64,000 nucleotides of DNA from an uncultured Pelagibacteraceae bacterium (GTDB taxonomy: Bacteria; Pseudomonadota; Alphaproteobacteria; Pelagibacterales; Pelagibacteraceae): assembly GCA_902558705.1 (NCBI GenBank), contig CACEEW010000001.1, forward strand, positions 1 to 64,000, read 5' to 3'. Shown piece by piece: positions 34,058 through 47,323 of the stretch; within the stretch, counting starts at the first letter, position 1, and every line of letters begins with the position of its first letter. The translations under genes were made by a program, and so were the position numbers. Below the pieces are notes generated by a model. The model was not told the DNA's origin. It worked only from the letters and a program-made list of their open reading frames with translations, and did not search any database.

Positions 34058-34732
34058 ATGGAAGCTGATATTTCATCTCAAGCAGTAGGACTAGCGTCAA
34101 ATACTGACTTTTCTCTGTTAAACCTTTTTATACGAGCAGACATTATAGTTAAAAGTGTAATAATTATACTTATAGTCTGTTCTATTTACTCTTGGGCAGT
34201 AATTATAGAAAAGTTTAGATTATTCAAAAAAATAAACCAAACCACAGAAGAATTTGAAACAAAATTTTGGAATTCTAAATCAGCAGAATCATTTTATAAC
34301 AACCTCCCAGGAAATATTGAAGATCCAATGGCACTAGTTTTTAAAGACGCTATGCAAAACTTATTGAAAAGAAAATCGAAAATAGATTTACATGAAAGAA
34401 TGGCAACAATGTTGGAAACAGGAATAGAGAAACAAATGTCAAAGATTGGTAAAGGTTATACTTTTTTAGCTACGGTTGGTTCTACAGCTCCCTTTATAGG
34501 TTTATTTGGAACAGTCTGGGGAATTATGAATTCATTTCAGTCTATTGCAATCTCGAGAAATACAAGTTTAGCTATAGTTGCCCCAGGTATTGCGGAAGCA
34601 TTATTTGCAACTGCTTTAGGATTATTGGCCGCAATTCCAGCAGTTATTGCTTATAATAAGTTTAACAATGATTCAATTTTATATTCTAAAAAATTAGAAA
34701 ATTTTTCAAAAAGATTTTTAACTATAATTTAA
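34058..34732 (+). CDS. tolQ: Tol-Pal system protein TolQ
   Basis: A 224-residue inner-membrane protein with three helices, homologous to ExbB/MotA. Features: first helix ending SIYSWAVIIEKFRLF, and the proton-channel helices with TFLATVGSTAPFIGLFGTVWGIMNSF and GIAEALFATALGLLAAIPAVIAYN. With TolR it uses the proton gradient to drive the envelope machine that pulls the outer membrane in during division. A GAGAAGG ribosome site lies before the ATG. It opens the tol operon. Confidence 0.95.
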   Translation: MEADISSQAVGLASNTDFSLLNLFIRADIIVKSVIIILIVCSIYSWAVIIEKFRLFKKINQTTEEFETKFWNSKSAESFYNNLPGNIEDPMALVFKDAMQNLLKRKSKIDLHERMATMLETGIEKQMSKIGKGYTFLATVGSTAPFIGLFGTVWGIMNSFQSIAISRNTSLAIVAPGIAEALFATALGLLAAIPAVIAYNKFNNDSILYSKKLENFSKRFLTII

Positions 34733-34734
34733 AA

Positions 34735-35151
34735 ATGGCTTTTAAATTTAATCGTTCATCTAAAGAACCAATGAGCGAAATAAATGTAACTCCATTTGTA
34801 GACGTAATGTTAGTACTTTTAATTATTTTTATGGTTACTGCACCTTTATTAACTGTTGGAGTTCAAGTTGATCTACCTGAAAGTTCTGCTGACTCTTTAC
34901 CTGAGGAGGCTGAGCCTTTAACTTTAACTATTAATTCTAAAGGTGAAATTTTTATTCAAGAGTCGAAAGTTGAATACGAAAAGATTATTGCAAAAGTTTT
35001 AGCTGTTTCAAAAAATAGGACTGATACAAGAATTTATGTGAGGGGTGATAAAACAATTAATTATGGAAGAGTACTTGAAATAATGGGCTTATTGTCCGGC
35101 TCTGGTTTTACGAAAGTAGCACTTATATCTGAGCCATATAAAGAGAGGTAA
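34735..35151 (+). CDS. tolR: Tol-Pal system protein TolR
   Basis: A 138-residue ExbD-family protein: one N-terminal helix preceded by EINVTPFVDVMLVLLIIFMV with the proton-carrying Asp, and a periplasmic domain with LTINSKGEIFI and IYVRGDKTINYGRVLEIM. It starts 2 bases after the tolQ stop codon. Confidence 0.95.
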   Translation: MAFKFNRSSKEPMSEINVTPFVDVMLVLLIIFMVTAPLLTVGVQVDLPESSADSLPEEAEPLTLTINSKGEIFIQESKVEYEKIIAKVLAVSKNRTDTRIYVRGDKTINYGRVLEIMGLLSGSGFTKVALISEPYKER

Positions 35152-35156
35152 ACAAA

Positions 35157-35966
35157 GTGAATAGAAGCATCATTATCTCTTCTGTTTTACATCTAGTATT
35201 AATTATGATTACAGCCCTCAGCTTACCTTTTCTTGCAAAAAAACCTATTGATTTACCTCCTATAGTGTCTGTTGAGCTTATACAAATCACAGATAAAACA
35301 AATATTCCATTTGCTCCAAAAGCAAAAAAGATAATTGAAAAGATTAAAGAAAAAGAAAAAAAGTTAGTTTCCGAACAAGCACCACCAAAAAAAGTTAAAA
35401 AAATAAAACCTGATTCAGTCCCAATGCCTGACGATAAATTAAAAAAAGTTGAAAAAATAAAAGAGGATAAACAAAATCCTGAAAAAATTGATAACGAAGT
35501 AAAACAAGTATCTGAATTTGAAAAAAAAGAATTATTTGATCCAAATAATATAGCAGCTTTAATTGATAAATCTAAAACTGAAACTTCCGAAACATCTAAA
35601 AAGACTGACAAAATAACTCAAGATCAACAGAAGAGTATTGAAAGTATTGGATTATCTTTAAGTGAGGAAGATGCACTAAAAGCACAAATATTTGGATGTT
35701 GGAGCATACCTCTAGGCCTTCCTTATAATGAGAATTTACTTGTGAGAATTAAACTTCAATTAAATCCTGATGGTACAATTTCTCAATCAGAAATACTAGA
35801 TCACGCAAGGATGAATAAACCAGGTCAAGGTTTTTATAAAGTTTTAGCAGAAAGTGCTTTACGAGCAATTAAATTATGTCAGCCTTTAAGAGTACCTACA
35901 ACTGGATATGAAAGATGGAAAGAATTACAACTTAATTTTGATGCAAGGGAGATGTTAGAAGGCTAA
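35157..35966 (+). CDS. tolA: TolA-like envelope protein
   Basis: A 269-residue protein with an N-terminal membrane helix (IISSVLHLVLIMITALSLPFL), a long charged Lys/Glu/Pro-rich segment (residues 60-160), and a C-terminal domain with FGCWSIPLGLPYNENLLVRIKLQLNP-like TonB/TolA beta structure. TolA links TolQR to Pal across the periplasm. The start is GTG with GAGGTAA 5 bases upstream. The middle is much shorter than the long helical region of E. coli TolA. Confidence 0.85.
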   Translation: MNRSIIISSVLHLVLIMITALSLPFLAKKPIDLPPIVSVELIQITDKTNIPFAPKAKKIIEKIKEKEKKLVSEQAPPKKVKKIKPDSVPMPDDKLKKVEKIKEDKQNPEKIDNEVKQVSEFEKKELFDPNNIAALIDKSKTETSETSKKTDKITQDQQKSIESIGLSLSEEDALKAQIFGCWSIPLGLPYNENLLVRIKLQLNPDGTISQSEILDHARMNKPGQGFYKVLAESALRAIKLCQPLRVPTTGYERWKELQLNFDAREMLEG

Positions 35967-35975
35967 TATACTTTT

Positions 35976-37316
35976 ATGAACAAATATTTAACTTTATTCT
36001 TAATATTATTTATACCGACAAAATCTTTAGCATTAATTGAAGTTGATATTACTAGAGGAAATTTAAATCCACTTCCAATAGCAGTTTCTCCCTTGTCAAT
36101 TGATAATGAGTCAAAACAAAATTTTGAAAAAATTTTGAGGAAAAAAAATATAGGTTTGGAAATTTCTTCAGTAATTGAGAATAATTTAAAAATTTCAGGA
36201 TTATTTAATCCATTAAATAAAGATGCTTTTCTACAAGCACCCGATATAGCAAATTTGAAACCAAGATTTGAAGACTGGAATTTAATTAAAGCTCAAGCTT
36301 TAATCACTGGAAAAGTAAGTTTTGTCAATGAAAAGTTAAGAGTTGAATTTAGATTGTGGGATGTGCTTGCAGGTAAAGAAATGATGGCACTTGCTTTTAC
36401 AACTGTACCCAATAATTGGAGACGTGTTGGGCATATTATTACTGATAAGGTTTATGAACGTTTGACGGGAGAGAAAGGTTACTTTGATACTAGAATAATT
36501 TATGTAGCTGAAGAAGGTCCAAAAACTAAAAGAATTAAAAAACTCGCAATAATGGATCAAGACGGAGCAAACAACAAATTCTTAACATTAGGAAATGAGC
36601 TTGTCTTAACTCCTAGATTTAATCCAACTAGTCAAATGGTTACTTATTTATCTTATTTTAGAAACTTACCAAGAGTATATTTATTAGACATAGAGACAGG
36701 TATCCAAGAAGTTGTTGGAGATTTTCCAGGAATGACATTTGCACCAAGATTTTCACCAGACGGAAAAAAAATAATAATGAGTTTTGCAAAAGATGGAAAT
36801 TCAGAAATTTATACAATGGATTTAGAAAATAGAATTGTAGAAAAAATTACTAATCATCCTTCAATTGATACATCACCATCATATTCACCTGATGGGAAAT
36901 ATATTTGTTTTAATTCAGACAGAAGTGGATATCAGCAGATTTATGTAATGAAAAGTGACGGAAGCAATGTAAAAAGAATTTCCTTTGGTAAAGGTCTGTA
37001 TGGTACTCCTGTTTGGTCACCACGGGGAGATTTAATTGCCTTTACAAAATTACATAAAGGTAAATTTTATATTGGAGTTATGAGAACTGATGGAAAAGGT
37101 GAAAGATTATTAACAGAAAATTTTTATCAAGAAGCTCCGTCTTGGTCGCCTAATGGAAGAGTTTTAATCTTTTATAGAGAGACTAAAACAGACACCAAAG
37201 GAGAAGGTTTTTCTGCTAAATTATGGTCTATAGATTTAACAGGCTACAATGAGAGGTTAGTAAACACTCCAACAGATGCATCAGACCCATCATGGTCATC
37301 TTTATTAAGTAATTAA
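35976..37316 (+). CDS. tolB: Tol-Pal system beta-propeller protein TolB
   Basis: A 446-residue periplasmic protein. A signal peptide occupies about residues 1-19 (ends at ...KSLA). An N-terminal alpha/beta domain follows, then a six-bladed propeller with repeats of the form [30 protein letters not shown] and [10 protein letters not shown]. TolB binds Pal and TolA in turn. Length and layout are normal for the family. Confidence 0.96.
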   Translation: MNKYLTLFLILFIPTKSLALIEVDITRGNLNPLPIAVSPLSIDNESKQNFEKILRKKNIGLEISSVIENNLKISGLFNPLNKDAFLQAPDIANLKPRFEDWNLIKAQALITGKVSFVNEKLRVEFRLWDVLAGKEMMALAFTTVPNNWRRVGHIITDKVYERLTGEKGYFDTRIIYVAEEGPKTKRIKKLAIMDQDGANNKFLTLGNELVLTPRFNPTSQMVTYLSYFRNLPRVYLLDIETGIQEVVGDFPGMTFAPRFSPDGKKIIMSFAKDGNSEIYTMDLENRIVEKITNHPSIDTSPSYSPDGKYICFNSDRSGYQQIYVMKSDGSNVKRISFGKGLYGTPVWSPRGDLIAFTKLHKGKFYIGVMRTDGKGERLLTENFYQEAPSWSPNGRVLIFYRETKTDTKGEGFSAKLWSIDLTGYNERLVNTPTDASDPSWSSLLSN

Positions 37317-37401
37317 CCTAAAATATCTTGATTTTTATACTTGAAACATCTAATTAGTTGTGAAAAAGTTAATTATAAGAAATATTGACCAAGGAGCATT
37401 A

Positions 37402-37881
37402 ATGAAATTAAACAAAATTCTAAAAAACGCTTTTTTAGTTACACTGGCGTGTTTAGCATTATCAGCCTGCGCAACATCAAAAAAAACAACAGGACAAATG
37501 CAAGGTGATGTCTATACTGGTACAGATACAGTTGAATATCTAGCATCAGGAGTTCCTGATAGAGTTTTCTTTGCAACAAATGAGTCAGTGTTAACAACTG
37601 CTTCAAGAGAGACTTTAAGAAAACAAGCTGCATGGTTAAGAAAAAATTCTGATATTACTATAGTCTTAGAAGGACATGCAGATGAAAGAGGAACAAGAGA
37701 ATATAACTTAGCGCTTGGTGAAAGACGTGCTAACGCTGCTAAAGATTACCTAATGACTTATGGAATTTCTTCGGACAGAATTTCAGTTTTAAGTTATGGA
37801 AAAGAAAGACCAGTAGATTCAGGTTCTAATCCTCTATCTTGGTCAAAAAATAGAAGATCTGTTTCAGTAAAAGCAAATTAA
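37402..37881 (+). CDS. pal: Peptidoglycan-associated lipoprotein Pal
   Basis: A 159-residue outer-membrane lipoprotein. The ATG at 37402 is chosen over a GTG at 37360 because AAGGAG lies 6 bases in front and the lipoprotein signal peptide begins there, with lipobox LSAC and Cys at residue 23. The OmpA-like domain has VFFATNESVL, VLEGHADERGTREYNLALG and a conserved Arg segment near the end (KNRRSVSV), which binds diaminopimelate in peptidoglycan. A strong terminator follows the gene. Confidence 0.95.
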   Translation: MKLNKILKNAFLVTLACLALSACATSKKTTGQMQGDVYTGTDTVEYLASGVPDRVFFATNESVLTTASRETLRKQAAWLRKNSDITIVLEGHADERGTREYNLALGERRANAAKDYLMTYGISSDRISVLSYGKERPVDSGSNPLSWSKNRRSVSVKAN

Positions 37882-37892
37882 TTTTAATATTT

Positions 37893-37932
37893 AAAGACCC
37901 TTGATCATTAATTTTTCAAGGGTCTTTTTTTT
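37893..37932 (+). terminator. Rho-independent terminator after pal
   Basis: A perfect 12-base-pair stem (AAAGACCCTTGA at 37893-37904 with TCAAGGGTCTTT at 37916-37927), an 11-base loop, and an uninterrupted run of eight Ts to 37932. It is the only textbook intrinsic terminator I find in the window, lying between pal and cpoB. Confidence 0.93.
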
Positions 37933-37959
37933 GCCATTATTTTAATCATAAGTTTAAAC

Positions 37960-38955
37960 ATGAAATATTCATCCAGTATTAAAACTATAATATTTACTTT
38001 TATAATAAATTTTTTTTTAATATTTAATTCTTTTGCAGATAATCATAATATTTATGAGATATTAGACCAACTTCAAAAAGATATTAAAACTTTAGAAAAA
38101 GCTGTGTATTCAGGATCAGTAGAATTAGAAAATAAAAGTATTGATAATTCAAATATCAGTTCAGCAGATAATTCTGAAGACGTTTTAACAAGACACCTGT
38201 TAAAACTTTCAGAAATTGAAAATCAATTTCAACAACTTACAAATAAATTTGAAGAAATTAATTTTAAACTAGATAAATTATCAAATAGAATGTCAAAGGT
38301 TCAAGCAGATAATCAAATTAGATTTCAAGACTTAGAGGTAGGATTATATTCTGGAGAAACTACTAAAAAAATTACAAAGAAAAATAATGATAATTCTAAT
38401 GAAATTTTACCTGGTAGCTCTGAGCCTCAAGATCTAGGCTCTATATCCTATAAAGACTCCACACCAAGTGACACCTCGCAGCAAACACAATCAATTGATA
38501 CTACTGCTTCTATTGTAACTGAAACATTTCAAGCTGAGGAAAAAATTCTTCCAGATGAAACACCAGATAAGCAATATAAGTTTGCAACAAGTTTTTTAAA
38601 AGTTGGTGATTACTCAACAGCAGAAAGAGCCTTTAGAGAATTTGTTAATACAAATCCAGATCACAATTTGGCAGGAAATGCACAATATTGGTATGCGGAA
38701 ACATTTAGAATTAGACAGCTTTACACTGATGCTGCTTCAGCGTATTTAGAAGGATATCAAAAATATCCAAAAGGAGAAAAAGCTCCTATAAATCTATTAA
38801 AGCTTGGTGTATCTATGGTTCAAATAGGAGAAAAAGATCAAGGTTGTAAAATGATTAACGGGATAGAAAAACAATATCCTAATGCTAATCAGTCTGTGAT
38901 CCAAAAAGCCAAATATGAGTCACAAAAATTTGAGTGTAAAAATCAAAATTCCTAA
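37960..38955 (+). CDS. cpoB: Tol-Pal system protein YbgF/CpoB
   Basis: A 331-residue periplasmic protein: a signal peptide (about residues 1-26, ending NSFA), an N-terminal coiled coil (residues 60-120), a Ser/Thr/Gln-rich linker, and C-terminal tetratricopeptide repeats beginning QYKFATSFLKVGDYSTAERA and including LAGNAQYWYAETFRIR. CpoB coordinates Tol with cell-wall synthesis. It lies behind the pal terminator, so it may have its own promoter or rely on readthrough. Confidence 0.88.
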   Translation: MKYSSSIKTIIFTFIINFFLIFNSFADNHNIYEILDQLQKDIKTLEKAVYSGSVELENKSIDNSNISSADNSEDVLTRHLLKLSEIENQFQQLTNKFEEINFKLDKLSNRMSKVQADNQIRFQDLEVGLYSGETTKKITKKNNDNSNEILPGSSEPQDLGSISYKDSTPSDTSQQTQSIDTTASIVTETFQAEEKILPDETPDKQYKFATSFLKVGDYSTAERAFREFVNTNPDHNLAGNAQYWYAETFRIRQLYTDAASAYLEGYQKYPKGEKAPINLLKLGVSMVQIGEKDQGCKMINGIEKQYPNANQSVIQKAKYESQKFECKNQNS

Positions 38956-39943
38956 GTTTTTTAGAGATAAATTAAAACATAAAGAAGTAAACTTAATATA
39001 TAAAAGATTCGAAAAATCTTTAAATATTATTGAAAATTTTGGGGTAGCTGTATCTGGAGGACCCGACAGTCTAGCTTTAGCTTTTTTAGCTAAAATTTAC
39101 TCTTTAAAGAGAGGAATTAGTCCAAAATTCTTTATTGTTGATCACAAGCTTAGACCAGAGTCAACCACGGAAGCAAAAGCTGTTCAAAAGATTTTAAGAA
39201 AAGTTTTTATAAATTTAGAGATATTAACTTGGAAAGGTAAAAAACCCAAAAATAATATTCAGTCTATTGCTAGAAAAATTAGATACCAATTGATGAATAA
39301 TCGATGTGAAAAATATAAAATTAAAAGTTTGTTAGTTGGACACCATCAAGATGATTTAATAGAAAATTTTTTCATAAGAATGGTGAGAGGTTCAGGATTA
39401 AAGGGTTTAATCTCAATGGATAAAAAAAGTAAAATTAATAACATGAATATATATAGACCTTTAATTGATCAAAAAAAAGATGATTTAGTCTTAGTTTCTA
39501 AAAAAATATTTAATTTTTATGTAAGAGATCCATCAAATAATGATGAAAAATTTCAAAGAATTAGGATTAGAAAGTTAATTGAAGAATTAAGAAAAGATGG
39601 TTTAGATAGGAACAAATTTTTAGCAACTATCAAGAATTTGAAATATTCAAATAATGTAATAAATTTTTATGTAGCTGAAAATTTAAAACAAAATACCTTT
39701 TTTTCAAATAAGGATAAAAGACTAATATTAAATAAAAGTTTTTTTTTTAAATCCTACGAAATAGTTTTTCGAGGACTTTCAGACTCACTTAAAAAGATTG
39801 GTGGGAAATATTATTCTGTTAGAGGAAAAAAATTAGAAAAAATGATCTACGATATCCAGAATAATAGGCTATTTAGGGCAACATTAGGTGGTTGTATTGT
39901 TGAAAAGGTCAATCACACAATAATTATCTCAAAAGAGGGATAA
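38915..39943 (+). CDS. tilS: tRNA(Ile)-lysidine synthase
   Basis: A 342-residue PP-loop ATPase that puts lysine on C34 of the CAU-anticodon tRNA-Ile. The loop is VAVSGGPDSLALAF (S47-S52), followed by FIVDHKLRPES and GHHQDDLIENFFIRMVRGSGLKGL. The C-terminal domain is short. The proposed ATG overlaps cpoB by 41 bases; a TTG at 38930 would shorten this to 26. The gene order tilS-ftsH is conserved in many bacteria. Confidence 0.9.
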   Translation: MSHKNLSVKIKIPKFFRDKLKHKEVNLIYKRFEKSLNIIENFGVAVSGGPDSLALAFLAKIYSLKRGISPKFFIVDHKLRPESTTEAKAVQKILRKVFINLEILTWKGKKPKNNIQSIARKIRYQLMNNRCEKYKIKSLLVGHHQDDLIENFFIRMVRGSGLKGLISMDKKSKINNMNIYRPLIDQKKDDLVLVSKKIFNFYVRDPSNNDEKFQRIRIRKLIEELRKDGLDRNKFLATIKNLKYSNNVINFYVAENLKQNTFFSNKDKRLILNKSFFFKSYEIVFRGLSDSLKKIGGKYYSVRGKKLEKMIYDIQNNRLFRATLGGCIVEKVNHTIIISKEG

Positions 39944-40005
39944 ATATTACTGCATTATACCAAATTGCCACTTGTTAAATTTGTAATAATTCTTATTTTA
40001 TAGTC

Positions 40006-41907
40006 ATGAATATAAAAAATATAGCCATGTGGGCGATTATAGTTTTTCTAACTATTGGTCTTTATAATATGTTTAAAAATCCTCAGTCAAATGTAAGAGG
40101 AGCCGACAAAGTAATATTTTCGGAATTTTTGACTTCAGTTGAAAATGGTGAAGTTTTAAAAGTAGAAATTCAAGGTAACAATATTAAGGGAGTTTATTCT
40201 AATGGGAATAGTTTCACAACTTATTCACCTAACGATCCTAATTTAATCGAGAAACTGTCAGAAAAAGGGGTAAGTATTTCTGCTGCACCTTTAGAAGAAA
40301 AAATGCCGTCTCTATTTGGTGTTTTACTTTCATGGTTCCCTATGTTGTTGTTAATTGCTGTTTGGATTTTCTTTATGAGACAAATGCAGGGTGGTAAAGG
40401 TGGAGCCATGGGTTTTGGAAGATCAAAAGCAAAAATGATGAATGAGTTAAAAGGAAAAGTCACATTCAATGATGTTGCAGGTGTCGAAGAAGCAAAAGAA
40501 GAAGTTGAAGAAATTGTAGAGTTTTTAAAAGATCCAAAAAAATTTAGTCGATTAGGTGGAAAAATTCCAAGAGGAGCTTTATTAGTTGGACCTCCTGGAA
40601 CAGGAAAAACATTACTTGCAAGGGCAATAGCTGGAGAGGCAGGTGTTCCCTTCTTTACTATTTCAGGATCAGACTTTGTTGAAATGTTCGTAGGTGTTGG
40701 AGCCTCAAGAGTAAGAGACATGTTTGAACAAGGAAAAAAAAATTCTCCATGTATTATTTTTATTGATGAGATAGATGCTGTAGGAAGAAGCAGAGGAGCT
40801 GGTTTAGGTGGAGGTAATGATGAAAGAGAACAAACACTTAATCAGCTTTTAGTAGAGATGGATGGCTTTGATACTAACGAGGGTGTTATAATAATTGCAG
40901 CAACAAACAGACCCGATGTACTAGACCCAGCCTTATTAAGACCAGGAAGATTTGATAGACAAGTTGTTGTCTCTAATCCAGATATAATCGGAAGAGAAAA
41001 AATTTTAAAAGTGCATGTGAAAAAAATAAAAATGGGTCCAGATGTAAATTTGAGAACTATTGCAAGAGGAACACCAGGATTTTCTGGAGCTGATCTTGCT
41101 AATTTAGTTAATGAGTCAGCTTTATTAGCAGCAAGAAAGAATAAGAGAATTGTAACTGTTAATGAGTTTGAAGAAGCAAAAGATAAAGTTATGATGGGAG
41201 CTGAAAGAAGATCAATGGTCATGACTGAAGATGAAAAAAAATTGACAGCATATCATGAGGGAGGACATGCTTTAGTTTCTTTTAATATGCCGGTTTATGA
41301 TCCAATACATAAAGCAACAATAATACCTAGAGGTAGAGCATTAGGTATGGTTATGAATTTGCCGGAAAGAGATAAACATGGTCACTCAATTAAATATTTA
41401 AAAGCTAGATTAGCTGTATGCTTTGGGGGCAGAGTTGCAGAAGAAGTTATTTTTGGAAAAGATAATATATCAACAGGAGCTGGTGGGGGTAATGGATCAG
41501 ATATTAATCAGGCTACTCAACTCGCTAGAGCAATGGTAACAAAATATGGAATGAGTGAGGAGATGGGACCCGTAGAATATGGTGAAAACCAAGAAGAAGT
41601 TTTTTTGGGTAGATCTGTAACACAAACACAATCTGTTTCAGAGGAAGTTGCTCAAAAAATAGATAAAGAAATTAGAAAATTAGTTGATGAAGGATACAAT
41701 AAAGCCAAAGAAATTTTAACTGAAAAAGTTGATGATTTACATAAGATTGCTAAAGCACTCATTACTTATGAAACTTTAACAGGTGAAGAAATTGAGAATA
41801 TAATTAATAAAAATATATATCCTGCCGATAAACAAGATCTAAAAGTTGAAGATGATAAAGGCTCAGCAATGGGTGCATTGGGCCTTAAACCTAAAATTGT
41901 TCATTAA
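40006..41907 (+). CDS. ftsH: ATP-dependent zinc metalloprotease FtsH
   Basis: A 633-residue membrane AAA+ protease. Two N-terminal helices flank a periplasmic part; the AAA domain has Walker A GPPGTGKT (195-202), Walker [12 protein letters not shown], and the second region of homology [20 protein letters not shown]. The protease site is HEGGH (417-421) with the third zinc ligand Asp in [15 protein letters not shown]. It degrades damaged membrane proteins and regulators such as sigma-32, encoded here at 46.4 kb. The 62-base gap before it holds no clear promoter. Confidence 0.97.
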   Translation: MNIKNIAMWAIIVFLTIGLYNMFKNPQSNVRGADKVIFSEFLTSVENGEVLKVEIQGNNIKGVYSNGNSFTTYSPNDPNLIEKLSEKGVSISAAPLEEKMPSLFGVLLSWFPMLLLIAVWIFFMRQMQGGKGGAMGFGRSKAKMMNELKGKVTFNDVAGVEEAKEEVEEIVEFLKDPKKFSRLGGKIPRGALLVGPPGTGKTLLARAIAGEAGVPFFTISGSDFVEMFVGVGASRVRDMFEQGKKNSPCIIFIDEIDAVGRSRGAGLGGGNDEREQTLNQLLVEMDGFDTNEGVIIIAATNRPDVLDPALLRPGRFDRQVVVSNPDIIGREKILKVHVKKIKMGPDVNLRTIARGTPGFSGADLANLVNESALLAARKNKRIVTVNEFEEAKDKVMMGAERRSMVMTEDEKKLTAYHEGGHALVSFNMPVYDPIHKATIIPRGRALGMVMNLPERDKHGHSIKYLKARLAVCFGGRVAEEVIFGKDNISTGAGGGNGSDINQATQLARAMVTKYGMSEEMGPVEYGENQEEVFLGRSVTQTQSVSEEVAQKIDKEIRKLVDEGYNKAKEILTEKVDDLHKIAKALITYETLTGEEIENIINKNIYPADKQDLKVEDDKGSAMGALGLKPKIVH

Positions 41908-41913
41908 TTTTTA

Positions 41914-42960
41914 ATGTCTAGATATTACACAAGGGTGTGTAATTTCTACTATGGTTCTAAATCAAAAGCATTAATTAAAAAAGCAAAGTCTTTGCCATTA
42001 AATGGAAATAATCTAATTTCTTTTGATGAAATTGAAATAATTTCAAGAAAATCAGTAAAAAAATTATCAATTAAAAAAATTAATGACTTACCCCATCTAT
42101 TAAAAAAGATTGTAAAAAAAGATATCAAACTTATTACAAAAAAAAAAAAATTTAAAAATTTAAATTTTAAAACTTTACCAAAAATTATGGGAGTTTTAAA
42201 TATGACACCAGATAGTTTTTCTGATGGAGGAAAATATAATAAAAATTATTTAGCAAAAAAACGATTAAACTATTTATTTAATAGTGGCGCTGATATAGTT
42301 GATATTGGTGGGGAGTCCACAAGACCCGGTTCAAAACCTATAAGTTCTAAAATTGAATGGAATAGAATAAGATATATTTTAAATAATTTTAACAAAAAAA
42401 ATTTTTTGTCTCTTGATACAAGAAAATCACACATTATGGAAAAAGGGATTAATTTGGGTGTAGCATTAATCAATGATGTTTCAGGTCTTAGTTATGACAA
42501 AAATTCTATAAAAGTTTTAAAAAAATATAAGATACCCTTTGTATTACAACATTCTCTAGGAAATCCAGATGTAATGCAAAATAATCCAAAATATAAAAAT
42601 GTTTTGTTAGATATTTATGATTTTTTTGAAAAAAAAATGGATTATTTAAGAATGAATGGAATTGACCATAATAATATAATCCTAGATCCAGGTATAGGAT
42701 TTGGAAAAAATTTGAAACATAATTTGAAATTAATTAAAAATATATCGATTTACCATTCCTTGGGATTGCCTATATTGCTTGGAATATCAAGAAAGAAGTT
42801 TATTAGAGAATTATCTGGAAAAAATGATAGTTCATCAAGAGTAGGAGGAACAATTAGTTCAAGCATTTATGCTATGATGCAAGGTGTTCAATTGTTAAGG
42901 ATTCATGATGTTAATGAAATTCATCAAAGTCTTAAAGTCTTTAAAGAGCTAATTAAATAA
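41914..42960 (+). CDS. folP: Dihydropteroate synthase
   Basis: A 348-residue enzyme that condenses para-aminobenzoate with the pterin diphosphate in folate synthesis. The TIM barrel starts at residue 90 with MGVLNMTPDSFSDGGKY, then DIVDIGGESTRPGS, NDVSGL, and ILDPGIGFGKN. An extra N-terminal segment of about 90 residues, seen also in other alphaproteobacterial forms, precedes the barrel. The gene crosses an A13 tract (42138-42150, encoding Lys) in frame. It starts 6 bases after ftsH. Confidence 0.92.
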   Translation: MSRYYTRVCNFYYGSKSKALIKKAKSLPLNGNNLISFDEIEIISRKSVKKLSIKKINDLPHLLKKIVKKDIKLITKKKKFKNLNFKTLPKIMGVLNMTPDSFSDGGKYNKNYLAKKRLNYLFNSGADIVDIGGESTRPGSKPISSKIEWNRIRYILNNFNKKNFLSLDTRKSHIMEKGINLGVALINDVSGLSYDKNSIKVLKKYKIPFVLQHSLGNPDVMQNNPKYKNVLLDIYDFFEKKMDYLRMNGIDHNNIILDPGIGFGKNLKHNLKLIKNISIYHSLGLPILLGISRKKFIRELSGKNDSSSRVGGTISSSIYAMMQGVQLLRIHDVNEIHQSLKVFKELIK

Positions 42961-42962
42961 TA

Positions 42963-44287
42963 ATGAAATATTTTGGTACAGATGGAATTAGAGGGCACGT
43001 GAATAGTAAAAATATAAATGGTGATATGTTTTTCAAATTTGGCCTAGCAGCAGGTAAATACTTTACAAATTTAAAAAAGAAAAAACAAATTGCGCTTATA
43101 GCTAAAGATACAAGGCTTTCAGGTTATGCACTTGAACCTGCTTTAGTTTCTGGTTTAGCGTCAGCAGGAATGCATGTTTTTACCTTAGGACCTTTACCAA
43201 CCAACGGACTAGCAATGTTAACAAGATCTATGAATGCTAATTTAGGAATTATGATAACTGCATCTCATAATTTATTTGATGACAATGGATTAAAACTATT
43301 TGGCCCTGATGGACTAAAATTGTCTGACAAAATTCAAAAAAAAATTGAGAATTTAATCGATCTTAATGTAACAAAACATTTATCTAATCCAAAATCTTTA
43401 GGAAGAGTAAAAAGATTAGAGACAGGCACAGATGATTATTTAGCTATACTCAAAAAAAAAATCTCTAAGACCTTTAAATTGAAAAATATGAAAATCGTTT
43501 TAGATTGTGCGAATGGAGCTGGATATAAATCTGCCCCTAAAATGCTTAAAACCCTTGGAGCTAAGCTAACAATAATTGGAGATAAACCAAATGGTTTTAA
43601 TATTAATAAAAATTGTGGATCTACTTATCCAAACACGTTGCAAAGATATGTCAAAAAAAATAAAGCTGATTTAGGTATTTCTTTAGATGGAGATGCAGAT
43701 AGAATTATAATGTGTGATGAAAAAGGATCTATAATAGATGGTGATCAAATTATAGCTGCATTGGCTGTTTTGTGGAAAAAAAAACGAATCCTTAAAGGAG
43801 GAGTAGTAGGAACCCTAATGTCAAATTATGGTTTAGAGGATTTTTTTAGAAGAAAAAAAATTAAATTCATTCGAGCTAATGTTGGTGACAGATATGTTAA
43901 AGAAATTATGCAAAATAAAAAATTTAATTTAGGAGGAGAACAATCGGGACATATAATTCTTGGAAAATTTGCTACTACAGGTGATGGTCTTTTAGTTGCT
44001 CTTGAAGTTATTCAAGCATTAAATGGAAAAATAAAAGCAAGTAATTTTTTTGATGTATTTGAGAAAATACCTCAAGTATTAGTAAATATTAAAATTAAAG
44101 ACAAAAACATATTAAAAAAATTCTCTGTAAAAACTCAATAAAAATTGCTAATAAATTAATCAAAGGTCATGGTAGGATTCTTGTCAGAAAATCTGGTACA
44201 GAAGCAAAAATAAGAATTATGGGAGAAAGTAAAAATAAAGTTTTACTTAATAAATGTATTAAAAATATTATTAAAACAATTAATTAA
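42963..44287 (+). CDS. glmM: Phosphoglucosamine mutase, read in two frames (-1 shift near 44114-44138)
   Basis: GlmM turns glucosamine-6-phosphate into glucosamine-1-phosphate for peptidoglycan. The first frame (42963-44141, 392 codons) has the phosphoserine loop ITASHNLFDDNG (S101), the metal loop LDGDADR (D242, D244, D246) and GGEQSGHIILG. It stops before the last domain. The missing part, with the phosphate-binding loop GRILVRKSGTEAKIRIMGES, continues in the -1 frame to the TAA at 44285-44287. Together they give about 441 residues, the normal length. The shift must occur between 44099 and 44138; an in-frame A-AAA-AAA heptamer lies at 44114-44120. As GlmM is essential, recoding, slippage or a sequence error is more likely than loss. 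Confidence 0.85.
44114..44120 (+). other. A AAA AAA slippery heptamer at the glmM frame shift
   Basis: Seven As positioned as A-AAA-AAA relative to the 0 frame, the ideal form for -1 ribosomal slippage (as in dnaX-type A-AAA-AAG). After a -1 slip the frame is open to the natural glmM end. No clear downstream pseudoknot or stem is visible. A shorter A5 at 44129-44133 is an alternative place for a single-base deletion or calling error. Confidence 0.5.
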
Positions 44288-44288
44288 A

Positions 44289-47283
<2,995 letters not shown>

Positions 47284-47323
47284 AAACAGTTTATCTAATT
47301 AATAATTTATTTTTTTCAATAAT

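Noticed and set aside
35123-35611. Antisense open frame across tolR/tolA
   Set aside because: It is a shadow of the Lys/Glu-rich tolA middle region; composition (Ser/Phe-rich) and lack of any motif argue against a gene. The same applies to antisense frames inside ftsH, dxs and aroC.
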